In this document: positions 51,901-62,796 of the stretch, one piece after another
Position numbering within the stretch: the stretch's first letter is position 1
Layout: each line of letters begins with the position of its first letter
Assembly: GCA_013396915.1 (NCBI GenBank)
Contig: VWZL01002043.1
Span: forward strand, 809,813-873,812
Direction: 5' to 3'
Source: Stercorarius parasiticus
Taxonomy: Eukaryota > Chordata > Aves > Charadriiformes > Stercorariidae
Length of the DNA stretch: 64,000 bases
Position numbers and translations under genes: made by a program
Notes under the pieces: model-generated
Databases searched by the model: none
The model's input: only the letters and a program-made list of their open reading frames with translations
What the model was told of the DNA's origin: nothing

Positions 51901-54900
51901 ATTTCTTTAAAGTATAACTTCATTTAATGTCATTTACAAAGGAGAACTGTTAGCAAAAACAAAACCTGCATTACTCTTAAACAGAAACCTTTTTAAACTA
52001 TCACATCCTTTAAACTGCAGTGGAGCAGGGTGAGAGGGCCTGGTGGCACTCCTAGCAACACTGTGACCTACGAGTCAAGCAGTAAGTGCTTCATGTGATA
52101 CTCCAGTGGAGGTCAGGCTGTATTTTCATCAAAACAAGAGGGCCACTGTTTGGCTTTTTAACATTTCACATTGTTGAATACTTTTCTGTGGGAGTTAGTC
52201 CATTAATGCTAAAAGTTAACACTATGGGTTTTTTTAATGCCAGCAAATAGTTGCAGGTCAAAGCTCACATGCATTACAACCCACCCCGGCATATTCTGAA
52301 ACACTGCCTGACTTTTCTTTCCCAACACAAGGTCACACAGAGAATGGGAGGAATAAGTGAGGGTTTAACATTTGTGAGTGCAGACATCAAGAATGCATCC
52401 TACCAGATTTCTCTCTTTTGACAATGAAACCAGAATTCCTTTGCTAACAACAGGGGTACTTAAGAAAGACAAATTTCAATTTATACTCTGTTTTAGCTCT
52501 TATGAAATACAAAAGGTATTCCTGACCACTACTTAATAGCATATTCTGGCTCTGCAAAAACTACCAGGTGCTTCATGCCAATGCATCTTCATTCTGATCT
52601 GAAAAACTTCTCCTGCTGAGACTCAGAGCCGTTCCGAAACAGGCTGCCAATGAAGTTAAACTGAGGGACAATCTCTCTGTGTGCTCAAACATTTACAAAG
52701 TGAGTCAAGCTCAGTTATTTGCTGACTACTCATCTTTGAATAGTAGCCTCTCAGTTCAGTGCAGATTCTTTCAGCATGACAATGTTCTCAGTGCCACACA
52801 ACCCAAAGAACAATCTCTGTGCAAAGAGCATGCATCTTTATTTGCTACCAATTAATGAACTTAAAAAAGAACTTTCATGCAGGCTAACCTCAGAGAAAAC
52901 ATTGACTGAAATAACTCTGACTTCAGCTCCCTTTATGATCTCTGCTACTTTTACAGTACATTTGAATTACAGCTGTCTCCTTCCTCTCTCCATTTCTCCT
53001 TCAGCAACCCCCCACCACGGCACCACTCCTCTGACACGCAGCTTTTTATGGAAGGGCTGGATACAAATGCAATACCCTGGCTTCACTTCAGAATCGGCAG
53101 CAAAGTGCAGGGCGTGATAAATATCTCATGTGCACTTCTTCTCTGAGTATTAGGCAAGGAACCCCTTTCAAAAGGCATGAAAGGAAAAAAATGGACCACA
53201 AGGACAGAGAATTTTGGACGTCTGGGAGTATTTTATGACATCTCCAAAACAAGGCCTTTCCCAAGACTCCTTCCAACTTTACTCTAGCTACTTTAGAGAA
53301 GATGGCAGCAGGAGGCTGGCGGGGGTGGAAAGACATTCAAAAATTGAATGCTTGCACCCCTGCCTCATTCATTCCTATGCTTTCAAAGTAGAGGAGTAAA
53401 GCTGTAGCATCGCAAGCTTGACTGTAACGATCAGTGATGGCCTGAAGGTGTTCAGCTCCTAATCACAAGCACAGTAACGATGAGGTCGTTGGTCTGGTGG
53501 TATCTCACCACAAGCTGACTGCGGTACCCTTCCTTCCAGGGGCTAATGCCACTTTACATAACTCATCTTGCTGACTCTAACAGGGCTATTGATGGGGCAA
53601 AGCACTCTTCAGCATCGTGAGGCTGAAAGCTGGTCTCCATTTCACCTCACTGCCAAACTTCATCCTCTTTTAACACCAGCAGTTCACTGATGGTTAATGC
53701 TTGTGGCTATGCATCATTCTTTGCACTCTCAGCTCTAGTTATTTATGGAGTTACTCAAAGCTAAACAAAGTCAATATCTTCACATGCTTCCAGCCACCAT
53801 CTTCTACAAGAACACTCCTTAGTAATGCTCTACTGCTTCACAAATCTCACTGTGCAAGTGTAAACTGCCTACGCGTAGCAAAGCCCACAGTGAGTCAGCC
53901 AAGAAAACATCTCCACTTGCAGAGACAGACACAGCAGAGTCTTGTGGTCAGACGATGAGTAAGAAGATACCTTAGAGGATAGTCCACTACACTCTGCCTC
54001 TTTCTGCACTGAGAGCAGAGGGGTGAAGGTGTGGCTAAAGATTCCTCTGGCATCACAGCTCCTGCTTTACCATGAGATGAGTGGCCCGCCTCTCATCTGT
54101 TTTAAAGACGAGCTAAAGGCTAAGGGTCCAATGACCCTCAGGTAAAGGCCAAGTGGTCCCTCTCCCCTGAAGGAGAGGGAACAAAATCCACAAGTTCTCA
54201 ATCCCCACTTCTGTATTCACAGCAGAGAGCTCTCTACTTTCTCACGGGCACTGCTTTTGAGAACAAGAACTTTCTTTTGCTTCCTTTTCCCATTCATACT
54301 ACTTGCCATAAGGCTTTCTGTCATGCCACTGACAAACAAAACATGCAGTTTTAGTCCTGTTTTTTAACCTGGCCCACAGGAAAAATAACTCTGCTTTCAC
54401 TGACTGCCAATAAAACTAATCCAACAGTATTGGTTCAACATCAGTCTTGAAGTCTGAAATAACTTCTCATCTGACTTCAGCTTGCTTCACTTACACTCCT
54501 ACAGTCCTTAGTGGTATGAGGTAGAGGGACTGGGAAAGTATTTTTAACATTTACTACGGAGTTGTTCCAGAAACAGTATTTCATCAATCACATTAGCTCC
54601 AACCTGGCATTTTAGGAAGCAAACATGACAGAGAAATTTTCACTTGGGAATCTGAAATACTGCTGCTTAAGTAGTAGAGATGATAAATTCTTTCTGACCC
54701 AGACGTACAGTAGCTACCAGCTATTAATTTACGTGCTAATCAGTATCACTGAAAAAAATTCTACTGCTTTGCACAAGAATACAACTGTGGCTTGAACGTC
54801 TAGTGACAAGCTCTGAGCCTTCAGAAATAGTACAGAAACAGTATGGAGCCTTGGCTTGAGAGGGAAGAGAAAATCCCTGTGGCCAAGAATTACAGATAGC

Positions 54901-54962
54901 CTGTGTTTAAGATACAGTAAACACTGCTCAAACATCCTAGATCTCAGTCCCTCCCTCCTCAC
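48973..54962 (-). other. ITPRID2: ITPRID2 last intron, 6 kb
   Basis: This intron runs from a GTGAGG donor to a CCCTTTCAG acceptor. It contains no recognised repeat or exon. A 167-codon plus-strand open frame at 49530-50033 begins at a non-ATG codon and has no recognisable domain. I take it as chance. Confidence 0.7.
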
Positions 54963-55376
54963 CTCCCGTATGACTTGCTGCAGCTCCTCCTGCTCCACGC
55001 TTTTGTGGATTTCATCAACCGAAGGCACAAGAGGGACTTTTTCAAGTTTGTGTTCCACCTCTGGCTTGGAGTCTGCAAGCTCCTCGGAGCTTCCCACCTG
55101 CTGTCCAGTGCCTGCTCTCACTGGAGGTGTTGGTGTTAAGGCAACAGAGGCTCGGTATAACTTCTTGCTTTGACTCTTAGACTTTCCTGTTAGTTCAGAG
55201 GATCCAACACCAGCTTTTCTACCTGCGTGACCGGAGCACACTGAAGAGGAATCAGAGTTTCCATGGGAGAATACGGACTCTGTACCCTCTGCTGGGAGAG
55301 TTTCCAGTCCAAGATCTCCCACTCCTAAACCGAGTTCAGACTTCAAAAATGACTGCTCACGAATAAGTTCGGAGAC
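54963..55376 (-). CDS. ITPRID2: ITPRID2 exon, Ser-rich C-terminal region
   Basis: This 414-base exon (138 codons, phase 0 at both ends) follows a TTCCTTAG acceptor and ends at CGGGAG before GTGAGG. It begins VSELIREQSFLKSELGLGVG. A serine-rich stretch then contains SVFSHGNSDSSSVCSG, and further on comes the conserved block YRASVALTPTPP. The exon ends with DEIHKSVEQEELQQVIRE, which leads into the C-terminal helix of the last exon. Spacing and wording match mammalian ITPRID2 (SSFA2/KRAP) from memory. The protein binds IP3 receptors through its N-terminus and associates with actin. The Ser/Thr-Pro sites here are likely phosphorylated, which is inference. No frameshift is seen. Confidence 0.97.
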
Positions 55377-56030
55377 CTAAGGAATCAGAAAAGAAACAGT
55401 CCTGAATAAGCATGTAAAAAAAGTCACATACAGAAACAGCTATGGTTTCTTGTTATTTATTCAATCACTTACTCATTCCCTCCATGTAACAAATACAGCT
55501 ATAAAACAAATATATGCTTTGCCTTTATGACTGCAACAAAAAGGATCATAAAAAGGAATGGGGCTTTTTTGAAAGCCAACATAAATACAAATTGTGGCAG
55601 TTCCCCAAGCCACTGACTTTTGCAATAAGGATGTACCCTGCCAGAGCCATTGACAGAGACACACGTAAAGGCTTGATTTTGTTTTTCTTTGCTAAAACAA
55701 TTCAAGTTTGTTCTTTCCTTTCTGCAGTCTTTGAACTACTTGTTTTCAGTAGCATAAAATGCGCAGAAAAATAAGAAATAATTTTCCCTAGAAAACTCAC
55801 TATGTAGTCATTGTATCAACTAAATACAAATAATATCTCACTTCTAAATATTTCTCTGAAAAACACAGCTTCTTCACAGCTGCTTATACCTATGGTTCAC
55901 TTGGCTTAAGGGAAAATGCAGCTGTTCTCAACAGAACTACTCAAGTGAGTAAAGTATTTCCAAGAGTACGCATAAAGTGAATCTCCTGTAACCTTTTTAA
56001 AGAAATTCCTTCCTGCACACAACTACTTAC
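55377..56030 (-). other. ITPRID2: ITPRID2 intron, no other feature
   Basis: This is a 654-base intron with a GTAAGT donor and TTCCTTAG acceptor. It is A/T-rich, and nothing else is recognised in it. Confidence 0.8.
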
Positions 56031-56096
56031 TGGTTCAATGACATTCAATGGAGAAGGGCATGACAGGTTATCAGCACTTCTGCTTCCATACATACC
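56031..56096 (-). CDS. ITPRID2: ITPRID2 small exon, [14 protein letters not shown] segment
   Basis: This 66-base exon (22 codons, phase 0 both sides) follows an AATTTTTCAG acceptor and has a GTAAGT donor. It encodes [20 protein letters not shown] and EP. The [13 protein letters not shown] string is essentially the same as in mammalian ITPRID2, as I recall it ([16 protein letters not shown]). Arg-Ser-Ala-Asp-Asn-Leu-Ser looks like a basophilic kinase or 14-3-3 type phosphosite, though that is inference. Because length and phase are a multiple of three, the exon could be skipped without breaking the frame. Confidence 0.96.
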
Positions 56097-57436
56097 CTGA
56101 AAAATTAAGTCAAGTTAATGCACTGAGTACTTTTTTTAGAGCTGTCAGAAGCTAATGTATAAACATGCTGTGTCTCAGACAACTTTCTGTAAAAGCAGAA
56201 ACTTGGAAACAGGAAGCAAAGCTGGTTGGAGAAAGTTTATTTCAGTCATTTTTAAAGCTGGCCCTCTTCTATAAAAGGATTTACAAATAAAAAGATATTT
56301 ATATGGTTCAAAGAATGCAAGTTTGGCTTGGGATCACAGTTAATACCGTATTTTCCTGTTCTTGGGTTTCAGTTTTTTTCCCCATGACAAAACTCTGAAG
56401 AGGAAGATGTGGCCCGTGCCTGTGCTGCTTCTACAGCAGAGGATTGGCTAAGAAAGAGGAATGGAACCCAGGAAGGACATATGATACTTTTTGTCTGTGC
56501 TTCTTTTGTTTGGCTGATGACAGTATTGCAGCAGAAAAAAAGAGGAACAGCCTTCTGCTGAGTGAAAAAGAAGAGAAAGTATATTGCCATGCCACCAATA
56601 AACGTGTGCAAGTGTCTTTTTTATCCCCCCTCTCGTGCTTCTGGGGAGCGTCTGTGGGAGGAGAGCTTCTCCCACTGTTTGGCAGGGAACCACACAGTTC
56701 ATCTGAAGCAGATACAAAAGGCAATGAAGGAAAAAACTGAAGATTACAACTGGATTTTCCTGTTTTTTTGTTCCATGGATAGGCAGAGCTACAGGGGGAG
56801 CACACGCCATTTCTTGGGAGAGAAACACTGGATTTCTCATATCTCTCCCCTCATTTCACAAGAAAATCGGTGTAGGGGAAGTCCAGAAAGACCATCACCA
56901 TCACCCAGGGATTTTAACATAAGCACTACCTACCAAAACTGTGAGAATTCAAGGTGCTGACGAGGAAAAAGAAGAAAGCACTGACAGAAGAGGTCTGAGA
57001 TCTCAGACCTAAAACCCCAGAAGATATGTATTGATATGTATTAACACCAAGAAAGCCCCTCTATTCACACACTTTTTCCCCCAAGATGAAACACTGACTG
57101 AAAATAATAAAATATGACCCCCAATAATCATAGAATGGCTCGAGTTGGAAGGGACCTTAAAGATCTTCTAGTTCCAGCCCCCCTGCCATGGGCAGGGACA
57201 CCTCCCACTAGACCAGGTTGCTCAAAGTCCCATCCAACCTGGCCTTGAACATTTCCAGGGATGGGGCTTCCACAACTTCTCTGGGCAACCAGTTCCAGTG
57301 TCCCACCACCCCCAAATAATAAACACGGCGTCATTAGATTCCCCAGATATCATCCCACTGTAAGAGTTTTAACAGTTATGAGTTATTAACATTACACTGA
57401 GAAAACATGTAATGTTGTTCCAAAAGTGATACCTAC
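56097..57436 (-). other. ITPRID2: ITPRID2 intron with one CR1 fragment
   Basis: This 1.3 kb intron uses a GTAGGT donor and TTTTTCAG acceptor. Overlapping open frames on both strands at 56369-56960 come from a pyrimidine/purine-skewed stretch and are not credible genes. A CR1 fragment lies at 57124-57313, close to the donor. Confidence 0.75.
57124..57313 (-). repeat. CR1 LINE fragment in ITPRID2 intron
   Basis: The plus strand reads AATAATCATAGAATGGCTCG, then GTTGGAAGGGACCTTAAAG, GGGCAGGGACACCTCCCAC and GGCCTTGAACATTTCCAGGG, ending after CAGTGTCCCACCACCC. Orientation is minus (same as the gene), 5'-truncated. It is well preserved and lies about 120 bases downstream of the splice donor of the exon at 57437-57587. 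Confidence 0.95.
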
Positions 57437-57587
57437 TATGTGTGTCTGAGGTCTGTAAGGTGAAGACATGTGCAGACTTCTCAGCTGGTCTTCCAAAGCA
57501 AGTAGCCGTTCTTCTAACTGCATCTCTAACTCCTGTAGCTCCATGCGGACAGACTTTCTCAAGCTCTGTAGCTGATCGGCTTCGTAT
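57437..57587 (-). CDS. ITPRID2: ITPRID2 exon, coiled-coil second half
   Basis: The exon supplies the last base of an Arg codon, then 50 codons starting [20 protein letters not shown]. It continues with [20 protein letters not shown] and finishes [10 protein letters not shown] before a GTAGGT donor. Leu/Glu/Gln-rich heptads mark a coiled coil, probably for self-association. It matches the mammalian segment [20 protein letters not shown] by memory. The acceptor CTTGGTATAG has a weak pyrimidine tract. The donor reading ATA then GTAGGT is the only one that keeps phase with the next exon; an overlapping GTATCA four bases later would shift the frame. Confidence 0.96.
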
Positions 57588-58638
57588 CTATACCAAGTCC
57601 ATCACAAAAAGAACAAAGGCATTCACTGCACTCAGCTGCACACCACAAAGAGGGAACTGAGCAGGACAGTCCCATGAGTAAAGGACTTTATACAAGGGAA
57701 TTCAAAGTGGAACTGAAAAATCAGTTCTTACGTGGAAAAATTAGCTGAATGCCTAGATGGAGCAAAAGTCTTTCTCCATTCATAGAAAAATATATGCTAC
57801 TTCATGGAGAAAAATAACACAGTGTATCACAGAACATTCTCCAAAAATTTTAGCTTTAAATGCTTAAATATATGCAAGCAGAAGAAATCGGCATTTATAC
57901 ATATATCTAATCAAATCCAATTTAAAACCAGTAACCACAAAAATCACAGTGCAACGCAGTAATCGCGTATTATTTCTCCTGCGTGGTTCTAGATTCCCAA
58001 ACAGTCCAAGCTACATTTTGGCCAGGACGCCATTGCCTAAGAAGACCAAATGATTTCAAACATGTTTACTTTTAAAGTGATTAGTCAAGAACTGATTCAA
58101 CTAAAGTAAATATATAAGCGGTTGCGAAAATTGTTCCAGATCAGCTGCTGCTGCAACTCATGGTGAGCACAAACACACAGAGCCAGAATACGAATGCCAT
58201 CTGTAGCCCGCTGAGAGGCCACTATTAGTTGGGAAAGTACCTGAACGCTATAATGTTCATTCTTTATTTACATCTACAAAGATAGAGGCGGGGAGGAATC
58301 TAAGCTGACAATCTTTAAGGCTTTTCCCCCCCCAGTATCCAATGTTCAAGTATCCTACGATTAAAGTCCTTAAAATCCACAGTTGTAAAATCACTTTGGA
58401 AAAAGGATGAAGAAAAAAAATCATCAATTAATGAGAAATAGGGATTAGAAGAAACAAAGAGGAAAAAACTCTCGAATGAAGAAGTGTAAAGAAGAGAGTA
58501 AACAAGTTCTTGGCAAAAAAATCAGCTCAAACCCTCTTCAAATTGAAACAAATAGATTTTTTCTCTGATGTCAGGGACAGCGACAGATTTCCTGAAATGC
58601 CAGAGTATTTTCTCTCGTTTTTAAAAAGATCATTTTAC
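57588..58638 (-). other. ITPRID2: ITPRID2 intron, no other feature
   Basis: This 1.05 kb A/T-rich intron has a GTAAAA donor. No repeat or exon is recognised in it. Confidence 0.8.
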
Positions 58639-58766
58639 CTTTCCTCTTCTGTCATGTGCTGATAAACTGTTGTCTGTTGACGTAACATAGTCAATTCCAA
58701 ATCCATCATTTGCGTTCTGAATAAGTTTAGATTTCGCCTTACCACTTGTAGCTCCTGGAAAGTATT
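58639..58766 (-). CDS. ITPRID2: ITPRID2 exon, coiled-coil first half
   Basis: After a CCCCTCTCCAG acceptor this 128-base exon encodes 42 codons and two bases of an Arg codon completed by the next exon. It starts [20 protein letters not shown], continues [20 protein letters not shown] and ends EE(R). Heptad-like Leu/Met/Val spacing indicates a coiled coil that continues into the next exon. It matches mammalian ITPRID2 closely by memory ([20 protein letters not shown]). The Val-Val-Arg codons create an internal GTGGTAAGG resembling a splice donor. The true donor is GAAAG then GTAAAA. Confidence 0.96.
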
Positions 58767-59138
58767 CTGGAGAGGGGGGGGAAAGTGTGATATGGAAAAA
58801 ATGAATTAAAGTAAGTCTGGATCCTGTAATCATATTTGCTCAGATGTGCCCTTTGAGTCAAGTAGAACCTCAGCAACTTCAGTATACTACAGAGGCTGCA
58901 TGATTTGAACTCAGAATAATTCAAAAACCCAACATTTTTATATGTATCATACAAGCAAACACATGAAAGGATTTCTATGTATTTAGATTAAATCCGTTCG
59001 AACATTATTCGCAGGATGGAGTCATCTGTTATCCCTTGAGAACAAAGATAGGGAACTGCCCAAAGTTAGCACAATCTGTGCCACATTTAGGCTGTTTCTT
59101 TGTCTTTTATTTTGACTAAGTACCACTGCGTCACTTAC
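58767..59138 (-). other. ITPRID2: ITPRID2 short intron
   Basis: This is a 372-base intron with a GTAAGT donor and an acceptor with a strong C/T tract (CCCCCCCCTCTCCAG). Nothing else is seen in it. Confidence 0.85.
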
Positions 59139-59219
59139 TTCGTAGAGAGGTAGAATGGATGATCTCTGAGTAGTGTAACCGGTGGCCGCTGAAAGATCCT
59201 GACCCCTCATCACCGGGTA
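59139..59219 (-). CDS. ITPRID2: ITPRID2 small exon, YPVMRG segment
   Basis: This 81-base exon (27 codons, phase 0 both sides) follows a TTCTTCCCCAG acceptor and ends at a GTAAGT donor. It encodes YPVMRGQDLSAATGYTTQRS and SILPLYE. It aligns with the mammalian segment I recall as [26 protein letters not shown], with the end best conserved. It links the MQLRRVLHDIRNSLQNLSQ helix of the large exon to the coiled coil. Being in phase on both sides it could be skipped without frame loss. Confidence 0.96.
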
Positions 59220-61578
59220 CTGGGGAAGAAAGAAGTACGTTGAAATGGGAATGTCAGCAATCCCCTTCATGAACTCATCTTCCCCAACGTGCAGATACTC
59301 CGACAGCAGCCGCTGTTAAAACACAACCTTGCTGGCGTTGCCATTTCTGCTATCTATGTAACTATTGTACGAGGAAAAGAAAACCTTAAAAAACGGCAGT
59401 GCCAGCTCTTGACTGAAATATGTGCACCAAAGCCCTGTAATGCAAATGTGCTGCAGGTGAAAAAACAAATTAATCCTGTCTGACACAGTCAGTAGGAATA
59501 AAAGCTAAGTTTTTCTGCAGCGGGCATGCTATGACTGAAAACTCAGTAGTCTCAATTGTCTTAGCTCATGATAAGAACAACTTGGAAAACAGAACCAAGC
59601 AAATTAAAGCGTGCCATTTTCAAAATGTGATTGCAGTCACATTTGTTGCGCAGTTTTAGTTCTTAGATTTTGGGTTTTTTATTCATTTTGGTTTTTAATC
59701 TCACTACATCCAAAGACCCCCATGTGCTAATGATCTCTCATGAAAACAGAAGTGCTAAAGAATTTCTATTTGCATGTTGCATCAACACATGGAGCAACCA
59801 GATAAAATTCAGGGGCTGTTACATGTAGAGACATGGCACAACAAAGAACAGTGGAAACAGCAAAAACATTCACCTTTTCAAACATGAAAAAAACAGCTTG
59901 TCCAATATAATTTTGAAAGAATTCAAAGGACTATTGACAAGCCATGGAAAATTCGAAGCATGTCCATTCATCCAGAAGAGTTTTGCTCAAACATGATCAC
60001 ATCGAGGGGATATTTTCTTTCCTCTCCCAGTTTTCTCTGTTCCCTGTTCTAGCAGGAATTTATCTACTCCTCTTTATTCATGTCAACTTTTTCTTTAGCA
60101 GCTGAGTATGCTGCGTGCCCAACCTGATCTTGGCTGTAGGAAAAAGCAGCACCAGGCAACTGTGTACTGTAAGCAAGACATTTTCATACAAACCTCTGTA
60201 ATGAGAAGGAGCAAGCCCCCAAAATGAAACTACTCTAGACTAATTACACTGGAAGCAGAACAAGTGGACTAGGAGATATTATTATCCCCTCCATTACTAA
60301 TTTTGTTTATTTAACTGAACCAGCTTAAGCATGAGTTCTGGACATAATACAGAGACTTCTTCAGCAGGTTTAGTTAGCACGGTGAAAGTGATTAAAGTGC
60401 TGTAAGCGCACTGTATCCTTACCCATATCAAGGCTGCAATTCGCTCCCAAGAGGAAATTTTACAAAGAAGGTTAAATTCTGCAAACACTTACTACCAGGC
60501 ACGCCATCCACTACCTTGAGCAATGGCTGACTTAAAACACAGTTAATCTCAGTTTTCCACTGCAGAGCTGTCAAGGCCAGCTGATGTAAACCAGGATGGA
60601 CTAGCTTTTAACTTTTGACAAGGGGCAAAATAAAACAAAACAACAGGGGTGTAAAAAAGCCCACTACAGCCTACCAACCGCAATACGGTGCAGGCAGCTG
60701 CACGTTTGTTCTTGGGTGAAACTCACAGAAATTGTTGAAGCTCTACAACTGAATAGTGTTCATGTAGTCATATATAAACGAGCAGAGTCTGCTCTGCCCA
60801 GACAGGCTCCTGCAGCAGCTTGCAGGCTTCTAAACTGGATCACCACCTAAGAGAACAGGAGCACAGGGATGGAAGGGGAGAGACAGCTGGCAATAAGGAG
60901 GGAAAGAGCAGAAGGCATGGCACAAACTGGTAAAAAAAGTGCACTTGCATTTCAAAGCATTTCTTCTCTGAGTGATGAGATGGACACAATTTCACACGCT
61001 GCGACAAAACTGGTTCTTAATAAAAGATGGATGGACTTCATGATCATGCTGACTAGCTCCGGAGCTGAACATGCAAAAGGTTGGCATGAAACAGCACAGA
61101 AATGCATACGGAACAGACACCACTGACACCATTAGTGAAGCCATGGGACTTGCAAAGAAAAAAAAGAATTTCTATCAGTTGGATGGGAAGTATGTCACAG
61201 ACAAGAGAGAGGTTAAAGGACTGCCAATATTTATTTTCAAATCTAACGCTATCACCTTAAAATAATAGCTGACAAAATACACTGTTTGTCCCACGCAAGA
61301 ATATCCATAAAGGTAAAAAAAAAAAAATAAAAAAAATCAGTCTGGGTCAACTACAAAAACAAAAATTTAAATGCAAAAATAGTGGAGCACTGGAGAGATG
61401 ATCATTTGCCACTTTAAACAGAAGCTCCTGAAACAGTAGCAAATCAGACTTGCACAAAAGGTCGTATTTTCCTGATCTGCTGCACTATGCAAAGGAATAT
61501 TCAGATTAACATTTTTGTTTTTTAAGGATAAAATAAAAAGCCTCTTTTGCCCAAGGTAAAAATTTGGCTTCCTCTTAC
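59220..61578 (-). other. ITPRID2: ITPRID2 intron, 2.4 kb
   Basis: The intron runs from a GTAAGA donor to a TTCTTCCCCAG acceptor. It includes an A-rich simple run at 61316-61335. No repeat family or exon is recognised. Open frames at 60869-61265 on the plus strand look like chance. Confidence 0.75.
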
Positions 61579-62796
61579 CTGTGAGAGGTTCTGCAGAGAG
61601 TTTCTGATGTCGTGTAGGACCCTGCGCAGCTGCATCTCCACGGTGGAGGGCGGGTTGATGGCATGAGGTCGATGAGGAAATCCAGCGTGCCTTGGAGAGA
61701 AGGGACAGCTGAAGGGGGAAAGCAAGGCACTGAAGGAAGAGCCGGAGGTGCTTGGGACGCTGTGGGTGCTCAGCGTCCTCATGTGCTCGCAGAACGGTCT
61801 GTCCTGCCACTCGGCGGGGAGGGAGTGGAGGGAGCACGTCGACTGGGACATGTGCGCTGGCGTGTGCAGTGAGCAGCTCTGTACCCTGGTGGGACTGGGC
61901 TCCTCGGACAGTCTGTTGGGTCCAGTCTGGGGCACTTCTTTTTTGGAGGACGAAGGCGCAATGAACAGCGTGGATTTGCACACCGGCTGGCTGGTGGCTG
62001 CCTCACCCTCACTGTTGTCACTCTCAGACGTTGGTTTCTCGCCTTCCTCTACACGTGTGTACTTGTAGGTGAAAGAAGGAGGACTGCACAGAGTCTCTTT
62101 TCCTGGAGTTAACTGGACATTCACAGAGGACACCACTTTCACTGGATTCAGCAATGGAGTTGGGAGAGACTGAGATCGCCTCAGAGGATAGCCTGATTCA
62201 GCAAACCAGAGCCTCTGCTTCCTCAGGAGATCTTTTGACTTAAGCAGAGTGCGTCCGGCCCTGGTATCAGATGTGCTGACGATCCTCATCTCAGCTCTTT
62301 GCAAGGCGACGTGAACCCTATCCACGGACGATGGGGAGGAGCCGCCACCTTCCACAGACTCCATTGACTTGAGGATATGGTGTGTGTGGTACTGAGGAAA
62401 TTCAAACACGCTGCCTTCCTCCAGCAGGTCCAATTGTTTTCCCTCACTGGAGGTGTCTTCCTCCTTAGAGCTGACCTCTCCTTGGACTGTCTCTGATACA
62501 TGAGATGACTTGCTTTCTCCTCCTTGATTTTGTTCAGTTTCATAGTCAGTAATTTTTCTGTCTTCACTCCTCCTGTTCTCAGAAGGTGCTCCTACCTTTT
62601 GTCTCTCTACTTGAGAAATAATATCCTCTTCATCATCGTCACTGTCATCATCATCTTCTTCCTCCTCCTCAAACTTATCAAAACAGGGCAGTTCCATGGC
62701 TATTGGTGTCTTCTGTTCCTCACTATGCGACGTCACGGTTGTCTCACTGTCGCAGCTGTCAGCACTGCTTCCCATGCCCTGCAAAGACTCCTGAAC
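61579..62796 (-). CDS. ITPRID2: ITPRID2 large central exon
   Basis: This 1218-base exon (406 codons, phase 0 both ends) follows a CTTTCCTAG acceptor and ends CTCTCACAG before GTAAGA. It begins VQESLQGMGSSADSCDSETT, the conserved block of this family. An acidic run of 16 residues follows at exon residues 43-58. A basic conserved block later reads GYPLRRSQSLPTPLLNPVKV, then SPPSFTYKYT, then MSQSTCSLHSLPAEWQDRPF. The exon closes with the helix MQLRRVLHDIRNSLQNLSQ. These agree with mammalian ITPRID2 (SSFA2/KRAP), which anchors and licenses IP3 receptors near actin. The receptor-binding N-terminal region is outside the window. No ATG start belongs here, since the frame is open through the acceptor. 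ITPRID1 is the alternative paralogue, but the downstream wording and the PPP1R1C neighbour favour ITPRID2. Confidence 0.97.

Noticed and set aside
56369..56960. Five overlapping open frames of 80-132 codons
   Set aside because: They lie inside an ITPRID2 intron, on both strands, in purine/pyrimidine-skewed sequence without recognisable protein features.
61663..62068. Plus-strand frames and alternative minus-strand frames of 69-204 codons
   Set aside because: They are shadows of the real ITPRID2 large exon read in other frames.
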